A model generated the notes under the pieces. The model was not told the origin of the DNA and did no database searches. It saw only the letters and a program-made list of their open reading frames with translations. The position numbers and the translations under genes are program-made. A stretch of 64,000 nt of DNA from Acidobacteriota bacterium (GTDB taxonomy: Bacteria > Acidobacteriota > Thermoanaerobaculia > Multivoradales > J023). Positions 17,119-26,567 of this stretch are shown here, one piece after another (position 1 is the first letter of the stretch; every line of letters begins with the position of its first letter). Where the stretch lies: NCBI GenBank assembly GCA_029263395.1, contig JAJCXO010000018.1:1-64000 (forward strand), written 5' to 3'.

Positions 17119-19647
17119 TCAGTTGGAGGGACAGATCGCTTCGCCGTCGGCTGCCGACACCAATTTCACATTGGCAAAGGACAGTTTCAGTTTGCCCTCC
17201 GACCGGACCCTGAACGGCACGTCGACTCGGGTCATGTCAGTCCCGGCGTCGTCGAAGCAACGCAATCGGATGCGCAAGGTCTGCCACTCGCCCTTGGGTA
17301 GGCCGGCAAGCACCTCGCCCATCTCGAGTGCACCGGAACAGTCTTTGCCACAGTCCATACCCAGTTGGACCGCACCGGTCGGCGCTTGGTCGACCCGGAC
17401 GTCAAACGCCAACGCCAGGTCGCCATTCGACTCGCGGCTGATATCCACGGGAGTCTCAGCGCGCAGAAAAACCTCCGCCGCCGCTTTGCCCGACCACTCA
17501 GCGGAGCGGGCGTCTTCTTGCACCTTGTAGTCGACTGGGCGCACGATGAGATGTTTCGAACCTTGGGTCGAAGTCATGCTGCCACTGACCGCCACCGCCG
17601 GATCCGCGGCATCCCCCACGAACAGCTGCCAAGGCGCTACCGGGCCGCCGGCAAAGTAGACCTTGCGGCTCGAGCGGGCGGAGGGGTCGATGAATTCGGA
17701 CAGCTGCCCGAGGTCCGACTGGTCGGCATACGTCAGCCCAAAACCGTAAGGGAACAGCGGATCGTACGCTTCGTCGAAGCGATTGAGCACATTCTGAGTC
17801 ACCGACTTCGGCCATGAGTAGGACAGCCGTCCCTTGAAATCGTGATGGACCGCCTCGTCGGCTGCCCGAAAGATGACATCGGCGATGCCGCCGGCTTCAG
17901 TGCCTGGCAGCCAAGCCGCGACGAAGGCGTCGGAGGCGTTGAGCTCGGGGTTGACCCACATCGCTCGCCCAGACAGGAAGACCGAGATCACTGGCACGTT
18001 CTTAGCTTTCAAGCTTTGCAATAGCTCGAGATCGCGCTTGGCACCAGCTTGGTATTCGAGGCTTTCGACGTCACCTTGGAACTCGGCGTAGGGTTGCTCG
18101 CCGAACACCACAATGGCTACGTCCGGCGGGTCATTGAAGCTGCCATCCGGGCTCAGGGTAGCGCTACCCCCCGCCGACTCGACCACCTCGCGAATGCCGC
18201 CCCAGATGGAGGTGGCACCGGGAAAGTCGGCATTGACGTTGCCGGTCCCCTGCCAAGTGATCGTCCAGCCGCCGGTCTGCTGACCGATGGAGTCGGCCCC
18301 GGGCCCGGTCACCAACACCTTCTGCTGGCGCCGCAAGGGCAGCAAACCGTCGTTGTTCTTGAGCAGCACCAGGGATTCACGCACCGCTTGCCGTGCCACC
18401 GCCCGATGTTCCGGCGCGCCAATCAATTCAGTCTTGGCAGCCAATGGCCGGTCCGACGGTTTGCCGCGTTCGAACAACCCGGCGCGCATCTTGACCCGCA
18501 GGATGCGACGGACCGCGTCGTCGAGACGGGCCTGAGTGATCTGACCGCTTTTGACTTGGCCCAACGTGTTGTGAAACAGCGCCTTCCAATCTTCCGGCAC
18601 CATGAACATGTCGACCCCGGCGTTGAACGACGCCGCACAATCGTCATTGGCACAGCCGGCAACCTGACCGTGCCCGTTCCAATCGCCAACCACAAAACCA
18701 TCAAAGCCCATGCGGTCTTTGAGCACTCCGGTCAACAGCTCACCGTAACCATGCAGCTTGCGCCCATGCCAGCTGTTGAACGAAGCCATCACCGTCTGCA
18801 CGCCCGCCTGCAGGGCGGTGAGATAACCCGCGGCGTGGATGTCCCGCAACTCGGCCTCGGTCGCCAGGTTGTCTCCTTGGTCCTTGCCGGTCTCGGTACC
18901 ACCGTCACCCAGAAAGTGTTTGGCGGTAGCGATCAGATGATGGTTGTCGAGAAAACTGTCGGTACCGGCGGGCCCTTGTAAACCTTCCACCATCTTGCCG
19001 GCGTAAGCGCGCACGATGGCGGGGTCCTCGGAGTAGCCCTCATAGGTGCGGCCCCAGCGATCATCCCGCACCACCGCTAGGGTTGGCCCGAACGTCCAGC
19101 CGATGCCGGTAACGGCAACCTCACGGGCAGTGACCCGGCCGATCCGTCGGATCAGCTCTGGGTTACCAGCAGCTCCGAGGCCGATGTTGTGTGGGAAAAG
19201 CGTCGCACCGATCACATTGTTGTGACCGTGAACCGCGTCGCTGCCCCACAGGATCGGGATCGGCTGGCCGCCATCGGAGGTGTCGACCGACGCGTCATAA
19301 AAAGCGTCGGCCAGCGCCAACCAATCCTTGGGGGTGGCATGTTTGTCGTTGCCCGGATGAGAACCACCGCCGTTGAGGATCGAACCGAGATGGTATTCCC
19401 GCGCATCTTCCGGGGTGACGTGGCGGATCTCAGCCTGGATCACCTGGCCAACCTTCTCTTCGAGCGACATCTTCCCCATCAGCTCATTGACCGCGCTCTC
19501 GAGCGCCGCATCAACCGCTACCGGGCTGTGAATTGCGGGCCAAACCTCGGGGTGGACAGCCGACGAGCCTGATTTTTCGTCACTGCCGTAGAGCTCAGCA
19601 GCAGCGGTCAGACTGACGATCAAAAAGACGAAACTTAGGATCCTCAT
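17119..19647 (-). CDS. GH3 exo-beta-glucanase with C-terminal accessory domain
   Basis: ATG 19647, with GAGAGG upstream and a signal peptide (MRILSFVFLIVSLTAAAELY), gives 842 residues; an upstream in-frame start is less likely. GH3 barrel motifs include LWGSDAVHGHNNVIGATLFP, RWGRTYEGYSEDP, KHFLGDGGTETGKDQG and the nucleophile in GFVVGDWNGHGQ. The architecture resembles ExoP-type exo-1,3/1,4-beta-glucanases, with a C-terminal beta-sandwich of about 160 residues that begins after FIDPSARSSRKVY and has the look of a carbohydrate-binding module. Probably acts on beta-glucan or xyloglucan oligosaccharides in the periplasm. Confidence 0.92.
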   Translation of the reverse strand: MRILSFVFLIVSLTAAAELYGSDEKSGSSAVHPEVWPAIHSPVAVDAALESAVNELMGKMSLEEKVGQVIQAEIRHVTPEDAREYHLGSILNGGGSHPGNDKHATPKDWLALADAFYDASVDTSDGGQPIPILWGSDAVHGHNNVIGATLFPHNIGLGAAGNPELIRRIGRVTAREVAVTGIGWTFGPTLAVVRDDRWGRTYEGYSEDPAIVRAYAGKMVEGLQGPAGTDSFLDNHHLIATAKHFLGDGGTETGKDQGDNLATEAELRDIHAAGYLTALQAGVQTVMASFNSWHGRKLHGYGELLTGVLKDRMGFDGFVVGDWNGHGQVAGCANDDCAASFNAGVDMFMVPEDWKALFHNTLGQVKSGQITQARLDDAVRRILRVKMRAGLFERGKPSDRPLAAKTELIGAPEHRAVARQAVRESLVLLKNNDGLLPLRRQQKVLVTGPGADSIGQQTGGWTITWQGTGNVNADFPGATSIWGGIREVVESAGGSATLSPDGSFNDPPDVAIVVFGEQPYAEFQGDVESLEYQAGAKRDLELLQSLKAKNVPVISVFLSGRAMWVNPELNASDAFVAAWLPGTEAGGIADVIFRAADEAVHHDFKGRLSYSWPKSVTQNVLNRFDEAYDPLFPYGFGLTYADQSDLGQLSEFIDPSARSSRKVYFAGGPVAPWQLFVGDAADPAVAVSGSMTSTQGSKHLIVRPVDYKVQEDARSAEWSGKAAAEVFLRAETPVDISRESNGDLALAFDVRVDQAPTGAVQLGMDCGKDCSGALEMGEVLAGLPKGEWQTLRIRLRCFDDAGTDMTRVDVPFRVRSEGKLKLSFANVKLVSAADGEAICPSN

Positions 19648-19736
19648 TACGTAACCTCTCAATGATGTTGGCTGGCGCAGCCCGGTGTGTCTCAGATGCT
19701 CGGCAGTGATGTTGGATTCAAACTCCTCAAACGACA

Positions 19737-19767
19737 ATGGGCCGCGACCTTTAGGATCGCGGCCCAT
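19737..19767 (-). terminator. Strong hairpin between TonB receptor and GH3 genes
   Basis: ATGGGCCGCGA, a 9-nt loop and TCGCGGCCCAT form a perfect 11-bp stem 35 bp after the receptor stop codon (reading the minus strand). The downstream run is only weakly T-rich. It could be an attenuator that lowers expression of the glycosidase genes relative to the receptor, or an mRNA-stabilising element. Confidence 0.6.
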
Positions 19768-19800
19768 CTTCGGTCCGCCCCTAGTTGGGGACCGACAAGC

Positions 19801-22800
19801 CTAGAACAACAGCTTAAAGCCCAACTGGACCTGACGCGGATCGCGCGCCGCCTGGGCTTGCCCGAAGTTGCCCGGGATCTCTGCACTGACGATCTGAGTT
19901 GCGCTTTCCAGCGGACCGTCGAGGGTCACGTTGAACGGCTGGATGTTGTTCCGGACACTCGAGCCGATGTAGTTGTCCCGGTTGAAGAGATTGAAAATCT
20001 CGATCCGGAACTGTGCCTTGAGCCGCTCGCTGATCCGAATGTTCTTGTAGAACGACAAGTCAACTTGGAAGAAATCCGGCCCCTCGCAGGCACCGCGCTC
20101 GGCTCCCTGCGACGTTTCACCCAAGAGCAAACCGGACAGGGTGAAGGCATTCGGATTGATGATCTGATTGCCGCTGCCACCGCAAGGTACCCCGGCGACC
20201 CGAATCGGGCGACCGTTGTCGTCGTAACCGGTACCCGAGAAGCCACTTCCGCCGAGCCCCGGAATGTCGATCGCGAAGACCGTGAGCGGGGATCCCGAGG
20301 CATATTGCACGACACTAGCGATCGTCCAATCACCCAGAATGTAGCGCATGAAGCCGGTCTTGTTCTCGAGCGTCGGAAGGTTCCACACCAGGCTGGCATT
20401 GAACAGGTGATCACGGTGCAGACCGGCGTAACCCCAATCCAGATCGGGATTCTCACGGTCGGTTATCTGATTGTTCTCGGGGCCCGCACTCGAGCTGGTC
20501 AACGGGTCGTTGGCCTTGAACCGTGAGTAGGTGTAGGAGGCCTGGAACTGCGAACCACGGCCGAAGCGCGAGACGAACTGCGTTTGCAAACCGTCGTACT
20601 CCGAGATGCCATCGTTCTCCCAGTACAAGATGTTGTCGCTGCTGCCGGTGAAGAAGGGCCGCACCGAACCGTCACCATTGGCGCCGCGCAGGAAGTCCAA
20701 ACGATCCGAGACTCCATTGCCGTTGCTGTCACCCGATCCAACTTGGTTGATGTCGGATTTGCGCACCAGATGCCGGCCGCGATTGCCGACGTAGCTGACC
20801 TCGATTGTCGAGTTGTTGAACAGCTGTTGCTCCCAGGTCAGGTTGAACTGGAAGTTGTAAGGCGTCTCGTTATTGGGATCGATGCCACGGTTCGGAACGC
20901 CGAAGCCGGGGCTGAAGAAGCCTGGATCCAACGAATCGAGCGGCCGGATCCCGCTGGTGTTCTCGGTAAACGGCGGCTGGCCACCAAAGTCCAACTGGAT
21001 ATTGACCCGCTCGCGCTGAAAGAACTGACCAAAACCAGCTCTGAAGACACTGCGACCGTTGCCGAAGACGTCCCAGGCAAGACCCATGCGAGGTGCGAAG
21101 TTGTTGTCGTCACTATTGACGAACGATCGGCTGACTCCCTCGCCACCACCGATGAGGCCAGCTTCACCACAGGGATTGGTCCCCGGTACCTGCGCGATGC
21201 CGTTACAGGTTTCGTTGCCCAAGGCCGGATCAAAAAGATTCGGATCGAAGCTGGCAATGTTGTTGTCGATCGCATACGGCGCACGATATTTGGAATATCG
21301 AAGGCCGAGATCGAGGGTCACATTGTCATTGATCTTCCAAGAGTCACCAACGTAGACCTCAATGTCCTGCCACTCGAGCTCGGGCGCTGGCTGAAAGGCG
21401 TTTTCGTCGTAGCCATGGAACATGTCGCGAATCAAGATATCCGCGATGCGATTGCCGCTGTTGGCACCCCAAGGGTTGATGCCGACGCCACCCCAGAAAT
21501 GTGGCGCCTCGAAGCCTGACGAGCCACAGCAGTTCTCGTTCTTGGAATTTTCGGCATAGAGGACGCCGGCCTTGACCCAGTGGTTGCCGAAGACCTGCTC
21601 GTAATCATCTTTGAGGGTCGTTATATCGAGCTTGTTGCTCCACGGCGCGATATTCCACAAATCATCACCGGTTGCTCCACCCCAGTAGACCGGATGGCTG
21701 CCGTTGGTGCCAGAGGTCTTTTGATCGGTCGGGAAGAAGGTCGGGATCAAAGATGTGATCTCGTCATTGATGCTGTTGCCCGTACCGCGCGAGATGTCGA
21801 TCTCGTTGCCCGACATCGAAAACGTCACCGTATTGACGATCGACGAACCGATCACTTGGTTGAGCTGGGCAACCAACGAGTCACCGGGTTGATCCCAAGC
21901 AGAGTCGACGGTCGGGAAAGGATCATCTCCCCAGAGGCCATTACTGCCACCGGCGTTGGGCGCTGAATTCTCCCAACTGTCCTCGGTGTAGCGCAGCAGA
22001 ACCTGGGTACGTTGGTTGACACTCCAATCGACCCGTGCATTGATCTGATTCCAGTCGATCTGCGTCGGCACGGCGGCAACCCAGTTGTTGCAAGAGCCAG
22101 CCGACGGCGTCAAGGTGGGATTTGGGTAGAGATTGAGCAGAGCTAGGCCTGCTGGGCTCAAGCGGTCTCCGGGGATGATATTGCCCGGAAACGGATTGCC
22201 GGTGAGCGGATCAACCGGAATCGGCGCAGAGCAACCCGGAATGGAGCTGCTGAAGTCGCCGTTCCGTTCCGCGACGGTTGGCACCGACGCCGATCGCACT
22301 GTGCCACGCTCTTCATCATTCCACTCCGTCGACAGGAAGAAGTGGACCTTGTCCTTGATGACCGGGCCACCGAAGGTAAAGCCAAAATCTTTACGATCGA
22401 GCGGCTCGGTATCCCCTCCCGCTTCTTCCAAGAAGACATTGGTCTCGTTCAACGAGTCGTTGCGGTAGAAGCCGAAGAGGCTGCCTTGGAAACTATTGGT
22501 GCCGCCGCGGGTAACCAAGTTGATCTGCGCGCCACCCGAGCCGCCAAACTCCGGACCGTAGCTATTGCGGTGGATCTTGAACTCTTCGATCGCATCCACC
22601 GACGGTGTCACCAAGATCGTCCGATTGGAACCGGTGTCGTTGTTGGAAGCACCATCAACCGTCCAGTTGTTGCCGGTGACCGAACTGCCGCTCACCGATA
22701 AATCGACACCGGACAACAGCCCTTTATTCTTGAAGTTCAAACCGTCTGGAGCACTGACGCCAGGCATCAGCTGGGTCAACTGGGCGAAGTTGCGACCGTT

Positions 22801-23256
22801 GAGTGGTAGCTCACGGATCTGCTCACCGGTTACCAGGCTGGCCACCTCGCCACTGATGGTCTCGACTGGCGCGGACGATGCCACCGTCGTGATTTCTTCG
22901 GTGACCGCACCCAGTTCGAGCTCGATGTTGACCTGACGGACGTCGGCAACATTGAGACCAATTCCGCTCACTACCGCCGTCTTGAAGCCGTCCAACTCCC
23001 CCGAGAGGTCATACGTGCCAACCGGCAAGGCCGGGACCGAATAGTTCCCCTCTTCGTTGGTCGCCGAAGAACGGGTCAGGCCCGTGTCGACGTTGGTCAC
23101 GGTGACCAAAACACCTGGTATTCCAGCACCCGTTTGATCCGCAACCGTGCCTCGCACACTTGCGGTGGTCCGCTGGGCAAACGCCGCTGGCGCAAAACCC
23201 AGAAGAACGATGAGCATCATCAACCCGGCACGCAGATTTCCGCCTCTAGCGAGCAT
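19801..23256 (-). CDS. Oar-like TonB-dependent receptor with carboxypeptidase-regulatory domain
   Basis: GGAGG precedes ATG 23256, and a signal peptide follows (LMMLIVLLGFAPAAFAQ), giving 1151 residues. Residues about 28-110 are a CarboxypepD_reg-like beta-sandwich (ASVRGTVADQTGAGIPGVLV, EGNYSVPALPVGTYDL). Then come a plug (IRELPLNGRNFAQLTQLMPG) and a long outer-membrane barrel ending QLGFKLLF with a terminal aromatic. It is the first gene of the glycan operon and divergent from the LacI-family regulator. This family is abundant in Acidobacteriota and is thought to import large oligosaccharides; no SusD-like partner is present, so the substrate-capture mode is unknown. Confidence 0.93.
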   Translation of the reverse strand: MLARGGNLRAGLMMLIVLLGFAPAAFAQRTTASVRGTVADQTGAGIPGVLVTVTNVDTGLTRSSATNEEGNYSVPALPVGTYDLSGELDGFKTAVVSGIGLNVADVRQVNIELELGAVTEEITTVASSAPVETISGEVASLVTGEQIRELPLNGRNFAQLTQLMPGVSAPDGLNFKNKGLLSGVDLSVSGSSVTGNNWTVDGASNNDTGSNRTILVTPSVDAIEEFKIHRNSYGPEFGGSGGAQINLVTRGGTNSFQGSLFGFYRNDSLNETNVFLEEAGGDTEPLDRKDFGFTFGGPVIKDKVHFFLSTEWNDEERGTVRSASVPTVAERNGDFSSSIPGCSAPIPVDPLTGNPFPGNIIPGDRLSPAGLALLNLYPNPTLTPSAGSCNNWVAAVPTQIDWNQINARVDWSVNQRTQVLLRYTEDSWENSAPNAGGSNGLWGDDPFPTVDSAWDQPGDSLVAQLNQVIGSSIVNTVTFSMSGNEIDISRGTGNSINDEITSLIPTFFPTDQKTSGTNGSHPVYWGGATGDDLWNIAPWSNKLDITTLKDDYEQVFGNHWVKAGVLYAENSKNENCCGSSGFEAPHFWGGVGINPWGANSGNRIADILIRDMFHGYDENAFQPAPELEWQDIEVYVGDSWKINDNVTLDLGLRYSKYRAPYAIDNNIASFDPNLFDPALGNETCNGIAQVPGTNPCGEAGLIGGGEGVSRSFVNSDDNNFAPRMGLAWDVFGNGRSVFRAGFGQFFQRERVNIQLDFGGQPPFTENTSGIRPLDSLDPGFFSPGFGVPNRGIDPNNETPYNFQFNLTWEQQLFNNSTIEVSYVGNRGRHLVRKSDINQVGSGDSNGNGVSDRLDFLRGANGDGSVRPFFTGSSDNILYWENDGISEYDGLQTQFVSRFGRGSQFQASYTYSRFKANDPLTSSSAGPENNQITDRENPDLDWGYAGLHRDHLFNASLVWNLPTLENKTGFMRYILGDWTIASVVQYASGSPLTVFAIDIPGLGGSGFSGTGYDDNGRPIRVAGVPCGGSGNQIINPNAFTLSGLLLGETSQGAERGACEGPDFFQVDLSFYKNIRISERLKAQFRIEIFNLFNRDNYIGSSVRNNIQPFNVTLDGPLESATQIVSAEIPGNFGQAQAARDPRQVQLGFKLLF

Positions 23257-23278
23257 AAACCGCCTCCAAACGTCTTCG

Positions 23279-23334
23279 GTAAATCGTTTTAGCGAACTGA
23301 CAATACTTAGAACACACTTACCGAACCTTGTCAA
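23279..23334 (-). promoter_or_regulatory. Promoter and LacI-type operator of the TonB receptor operon
   Basis: On the minus strand TTGACA (23334-23329) is followed after 16 bp by TTCTAA (23312-23307), a plausible sigma-70 promoter. About 15 bp further on, the palindrome CTAAAACGATTTAC (23292-23279) has the central CG and AT-rich arms of LacI-family operators. It matches the element at 34078-34091 in 11 of 14 positions. The placement just downstream of the expected transcription start fits a roadblock repressor. Confidence 0.65.
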
Positions 23335-23402
23335 GAGATTTACTCTCCTTTTAACGATCCAAGGGCTTGAACCAACGGGGTTGCCGTGGGACACTACGCC
23401 CC

Positions 23403-24509
23403 ATGGCTGATAGCAAACACAAGCCGAAGCAGACCACCAAGACAGCGGCTGGCGAGAAGCGAGTCACGCTAAAAACCGTCGCTGAGTTTTTGAAGCTCTC
23501 ACCAGCAACCGTGTCGGTGGTCCTCAACCGATCGCCGGTCGCCGACTCGATTCCCGAAGAAACCAAGGAGCGAGTCTTCGCCGCCGCCCAGCAGTTGAAC
23601 TACCGCCCCAACTACCTGGCTCGTTCACTGCGCGGCAAGCGCAGTTTCTCGGTTGGCGTGTTGGTGCCGGAGATCAGCGAAGGTTACGCCGCCGGTGTGA
23701 TGAGCGGAATCGAGGATCATCTGATCGAAGCCGGGTACTTCTACCTCATCGCCAGCCACCGGGCAAAACCCGATCTTCTGGTCGAGTACTTGAACCAGCT
23801 CGAGGATCGATCGGTGGAAGGTTTTATCCTGGTTGCCGCCGAGATCGAAACCCCTCCAAGGCTACCCACGATTGTCGTGTCAGGACATCGCAAGCTAGAA
23901 GGGGTCACCAACGTTGTCATCGACCACAACAAGGCGGTATCTCAGGCTTTGTCTCACTTGGTTGAGCTCGGCCATGAACGGATCGCCTTCTTTCGCGGCG
24001 CCACCGGCAACATCGATGCCGACGAACGCTGGCGTACAATCGAAAGCACTACGAAGACACTCGGTATCGAGATGCAACCCGCACTCGCGCTGCAGCTTGT
24101 CGGCAGCCGCTACGGTGCCGTCTTTTCCCCCGAAGAGGGTTACCAGGAAGGTTATTCCTACGGTCAGAAGCTGCTCGCCAACGGCTCCGTCGGCCGCGGC
24201 AAGAAACCTGAATTTACCGCGCTCTTCGCTTTTAATGACATCTCCGCAATCGGTGCCATTCGTGCGTTTCTCGATGCCGGCCTCAGGATCCCGGAAGACG
24301 TCTCGGTCGTCGGCTTCGACGACATCCAAAGTGCCGCGTTCCACAATCCGAGCTTGACGACAGTTCGACAGCCGCTGCGGGAAATGGGAGTCCAAGCCGG
24401 TGAGATCCTCTTGCAGCGGTTGGCCGGCCAAAACGTCTATCCCGACTCCATCACTGTCGAGCCTCAGTTGATGGTGCGAGCCTCGACCGGCCGGGTACGC
24501 AGCCGATAG
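23403..24509 (+). CDS. LacI-family transcriptional regulator
   Basis: The ATG at 23403 is chosen over an upstream in-frame start because the conserved region begins shortly after. The N-terminal helix-turn-helix is VTLKTVAEFLKLSPATVSVV, with the hinge helix RPNYLARSLRG. A periplasmic-binding-protein-like sugar-sensing domain follows (SFSVGVLVPEISEGYAAGVM; ALFAFNDISAIGAIRAFLDA; VSVVGFDDIQSAAFHNPSLT). The 368-residue length is usual. It is divergent from the TonB-receptor operon, shares a 146-bp promoter region with it, and probably represses it until a sugar ligand binds. Confidence 0.93.
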   Translation: MADSKHKPKQTTKTAAGEKRVTLKTVAEFLKLSPATVSVVLNRSPVADSIPEETKERVFAAAQQLNYRPNYLARSLRGKRSFSVGVLVPEISEGYAAGVMSGIEDHLIEAGYFYLIASHRAKPDLLVEYLNQLEDRSVEGFILVAAEIETPPRLPTIVVSGHRKLEGVTNVVIDHNKAVSQALSHLVELGHERIAFFRGATGNIDADERWRTIESTTKTLGIEMQPALALQLVGSRYGAVFSPEEGYQEGYSYGQKLLANGSVGRGKKPEFTALFAFNDISAIGAIRAFLDAGLRIPEDVSVVGFDDIQSAAFHNPSLTTVRQPLREMGVQAGEILLQRLAGQNVYPDSITVEPQLMVRASTGRVRSR

Positions 24510-24564
24510 CCAGCCAAGCCAACACGATCGGCTCAGCGCCACCGTCCAACAGACCAAAGTACCT

Positions 24565-24615
24565 GTTCGACAGTCAGTACCGTTCGACAGACAGTACCGT
24601 TCGACAGACAGTACC
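24565..24615 (+). repeat. Three tandem copies of a 17-bp unit upstream of the VWFA gene
   Basis: GTTCGACAGNCAGTACC is repeated exactly three times (24565, 24582, 24599) with one internal substitution in the first copy. It ends 31 bp before the VWFA start codon. It may be a slippage product or a set of binding sites in the promoter. Confidence 0.85.
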
Positions 24616-24646
24616 GCCGCTCAACTCACACAATGCTGGAGGTCGT

Positions 24647-26401
24647 ATGGACTCTTTCGTGGCTAGACGGACGGTAATCAGTCACTTCTTGGTGATAGCC
24701 ATTGCGGTGGGTACCGCAGTTACAGCCGTTGGACAAGCTACCCCCGACTCTTCCGCCTTCGGCGACATCGTCGACGTCGAGCTGATCAACGTCGAGGTGT
24801 GGGTCACCGACGCCAAGGATGAGCCGATCCACGGGCTGACCGCTGAGGACTTCGAAATTCGGGAAGACGGCAAGCCCGTGGCGATCAGTCATTTTGCAGA
24901 GCTGCGAGATACCTCGCCAAGTCGGACACAGCAACCCAGGCCACTGGCACCTTCAGCGCCTTCAGCAGAACAGCCGCCACGAACGGTGGACACCGGCCGA
25001 CATCTAGTTCTTTACTTCGACCAGCTTCACCTGCGTCAGGCAAGTCGCAAACAGGTGGTGGACGACGTGCGCCGCTTCCTCGATCGTGAGCAGATCTCTG
25101 CCGACCGGATTCTAATCCTCAGTCAAGAACGCCAGTTGACAACCGAAGCTGGCTTCGGCTCCTCCAGACGGCAGATCGATGCAGCACTTGCCCGCATCTC
25201 AGAGTCGACCGGCGGAGTCAACGATCTCGAGACGCGCCTCGCTGTCACCCGCCTGCAGCAGTTGTGGGAGCAAGCGCAGGACGTCGCCCAGTTCAGCTCG
25301 CCTTGTTCATGGTTTCCACCGCGCGCGGCTCCAGACGTCATCAGTTATGCCAGCGAACAGCGCAACAGAATCGTGACTACGCTGAATCACCTCAACACGA
25401 CGACAAGCTTTTTGGCGGGGGTTCCTGGTGTCAAGACACTGCTTTTCGTCAGCGACTCCCTCGAAAAAACTCCGGGCATCTCCCTCTACACCTTCGTCGA
25501 CGGCCTCTGCCCCGGCCAGCGCGATATCTCACAGCTGGATCTGGTCGGCGACTTGACAACCGACTTTCGACGACTGACCCGCAATGCCAACGCCAATCGC
25601 ATCACCCTCTACACCCTCCAGGCCAGCGGGTTGCAGGGCGGCTTTCTAACCGGCCCCGATCAACGCTCCGTCGAGCTCTCCGCCACCCGGCGGTTCGACA
25701 GCACCCTGCGATCGAGTGAACGGGATGGATTGTTGCTCCTAGCCAAGGAAACCGGCGGCCGCGCCATCATCAATCGCAACAAATTTGCTGGCGAATTGGA
25801 CGAGATAGCCCGCGAAATGGGCACTTACTATTCGCTGGCCTATACCCCAACTCACGGTGGCGACCGCGGGGAACACCGCATCAAAGTCACGGTCCGCCAA
25901 CGGCCGGACTTGGCGAAGAAGATCCAGGTACGCCACCGGCAAGGTTATCGTGACAAAAGTCCGGACGAACGTATGGCCGACCGGCTGGAGAGTGCTCTCT
26001 ACCTGGGATTGATGGCGAACCCGTTGGCGGCTCGCCTCGGAGCGGGTACCGTGCGACAGAGCGCCAAGAAGTTCACGTTGCCTCTCCACGTCATGGTGCC
26101 CGCGGATCGGGTCACCTTCCTCCCGGATAGCGACCCACAGACCCCATCGGCAAGCCTCATGCTGCAAGTTGCCGCGAGTGATGACAAAAATCGAAACGTA
26201 GTTTTCGAGCAAAAGCGGTTTCGCTTCGACCGCCCGTCGACCGCTAACGCCACCGCCCTGCTCGACCTCGCTGTCGATCTCGAGCTCGGCAGCGGCATGC
26301 ACGTCGTCGCGGTTGCGCTGCGTGATGAAGCGACCCGCGAGACATCTTACATTTCGACATCTCTGTCGGTCGAAACTCCAGGGGTCGACGGACCAGGCTG
26401 A
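24647..26401 (+). CDS. VWFA-related protein of the acidobacterial type
   Basis: GGAGG precedes the ATG, and a signal-anchor (LVIAIAVGTAVTAVGQA) follows. The 584-residue protein matches the VWFA-related acidobacterial domain: VELINVEVWVTDAKDEPIHG and LTAEDFEIREDGKPV near the start, a Rossmann-like VWA fold (LVLYFDQLHLR, KTLLFVSDSLEKTPG) and the usual C-terminal YYSLAYTP / HRIKVTVRQ block. The MIDAS sequence DXSXS is not intact (FDQLH), so metal binding may be altered. Periplasmic or surface location is expected; the function is not established. Regulated possibly through the 17-bp repeats upstream. Confidence 0.88.
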   Translation: MDSFVARRTVISHFLVIAIAVGTAVTAVGQATPDSSAFGDIVDVELINVEVWVTDAKDEPIHGLTAEDFEIREDGKPVAISHFAELRDTSPSRTQQPRPLAPSAPSAEQPPRTVDTGRHLVLYFDQLHLRQASRKQVVDDVRRFLDREQISADRILILSQERQLTTEAGFGSSRRQIDAALARISESTGGVNDLETRLAVTRLQQLWEQAQDVAQFSSPCSWFPPRAAPDVISYASEQRNRIVTTLNHLNTTTSFLAGVPGVKTLLFVSDSLEKTPGISLYTFVDGLCPGQRDISQLDLVGDLTTDFRRLTRNANANRITLYTLQASGLQGGFLTGPDQRSVELSATRRFDSTLRSSERDGLLLLAKETGGRAIINRNKFAGELDEIAREMGTYYSLAYTPTHGGDRGEHRIKVTVRQRPDLAKKIQVRHRQGYRDKSPDERMADRLESALYLGLMANPLAARLGAGTVRQSAKKFTLPLHVMVPADRVTFLPDSDPQTPSASLMLQVAASDDKNRNVVFEQKRFRFDRPSTANATALLDLAVDLELGSGMHVVAVALRDEATRETSYISTSLSVETPGVDGPG

Positions 26402-26497
26402 GAAAATGTTGGATCGCGACTGCGGACCAGAGATCGTTTCGTCGCGTGATTGTCGAGAGCCCCATTTTTCTGAGAGGGAAGATGATACGCTCAACAT

Positions 26498-26513
26498 ATA
26501 GATGTCCATCTAT
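26498..26513. promoter_or_regulatory. Inverted repeat upstream of the sugar dehydrogenase gene
   Basis: ATAGATG-TC-CATCTAT is a perfect 7-bp palindrome about 55 bp upstream of the GTG at 26568. It may be an operator or the terminator-like end of the VWFA transcript; no T-run follows. Confidence 0.35.
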
Positions 26514-26567
26514 GTAGGTTTCCCTTGACCCTGACCCATCGAATCCAACCTTGGAGGAATTACTGAC

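Noticed and set aside
18049-18981. 310-residue antisense frame inside the GH3 gene
   Set aside because: It is an ordinary consequence of high GC; the minus strand has clear GH3 motifs.
20584-21519. 311-residue antisense frame inside the TonB receptor gene
   Set aside because: Shadow of the receptor; no start signal or domain.
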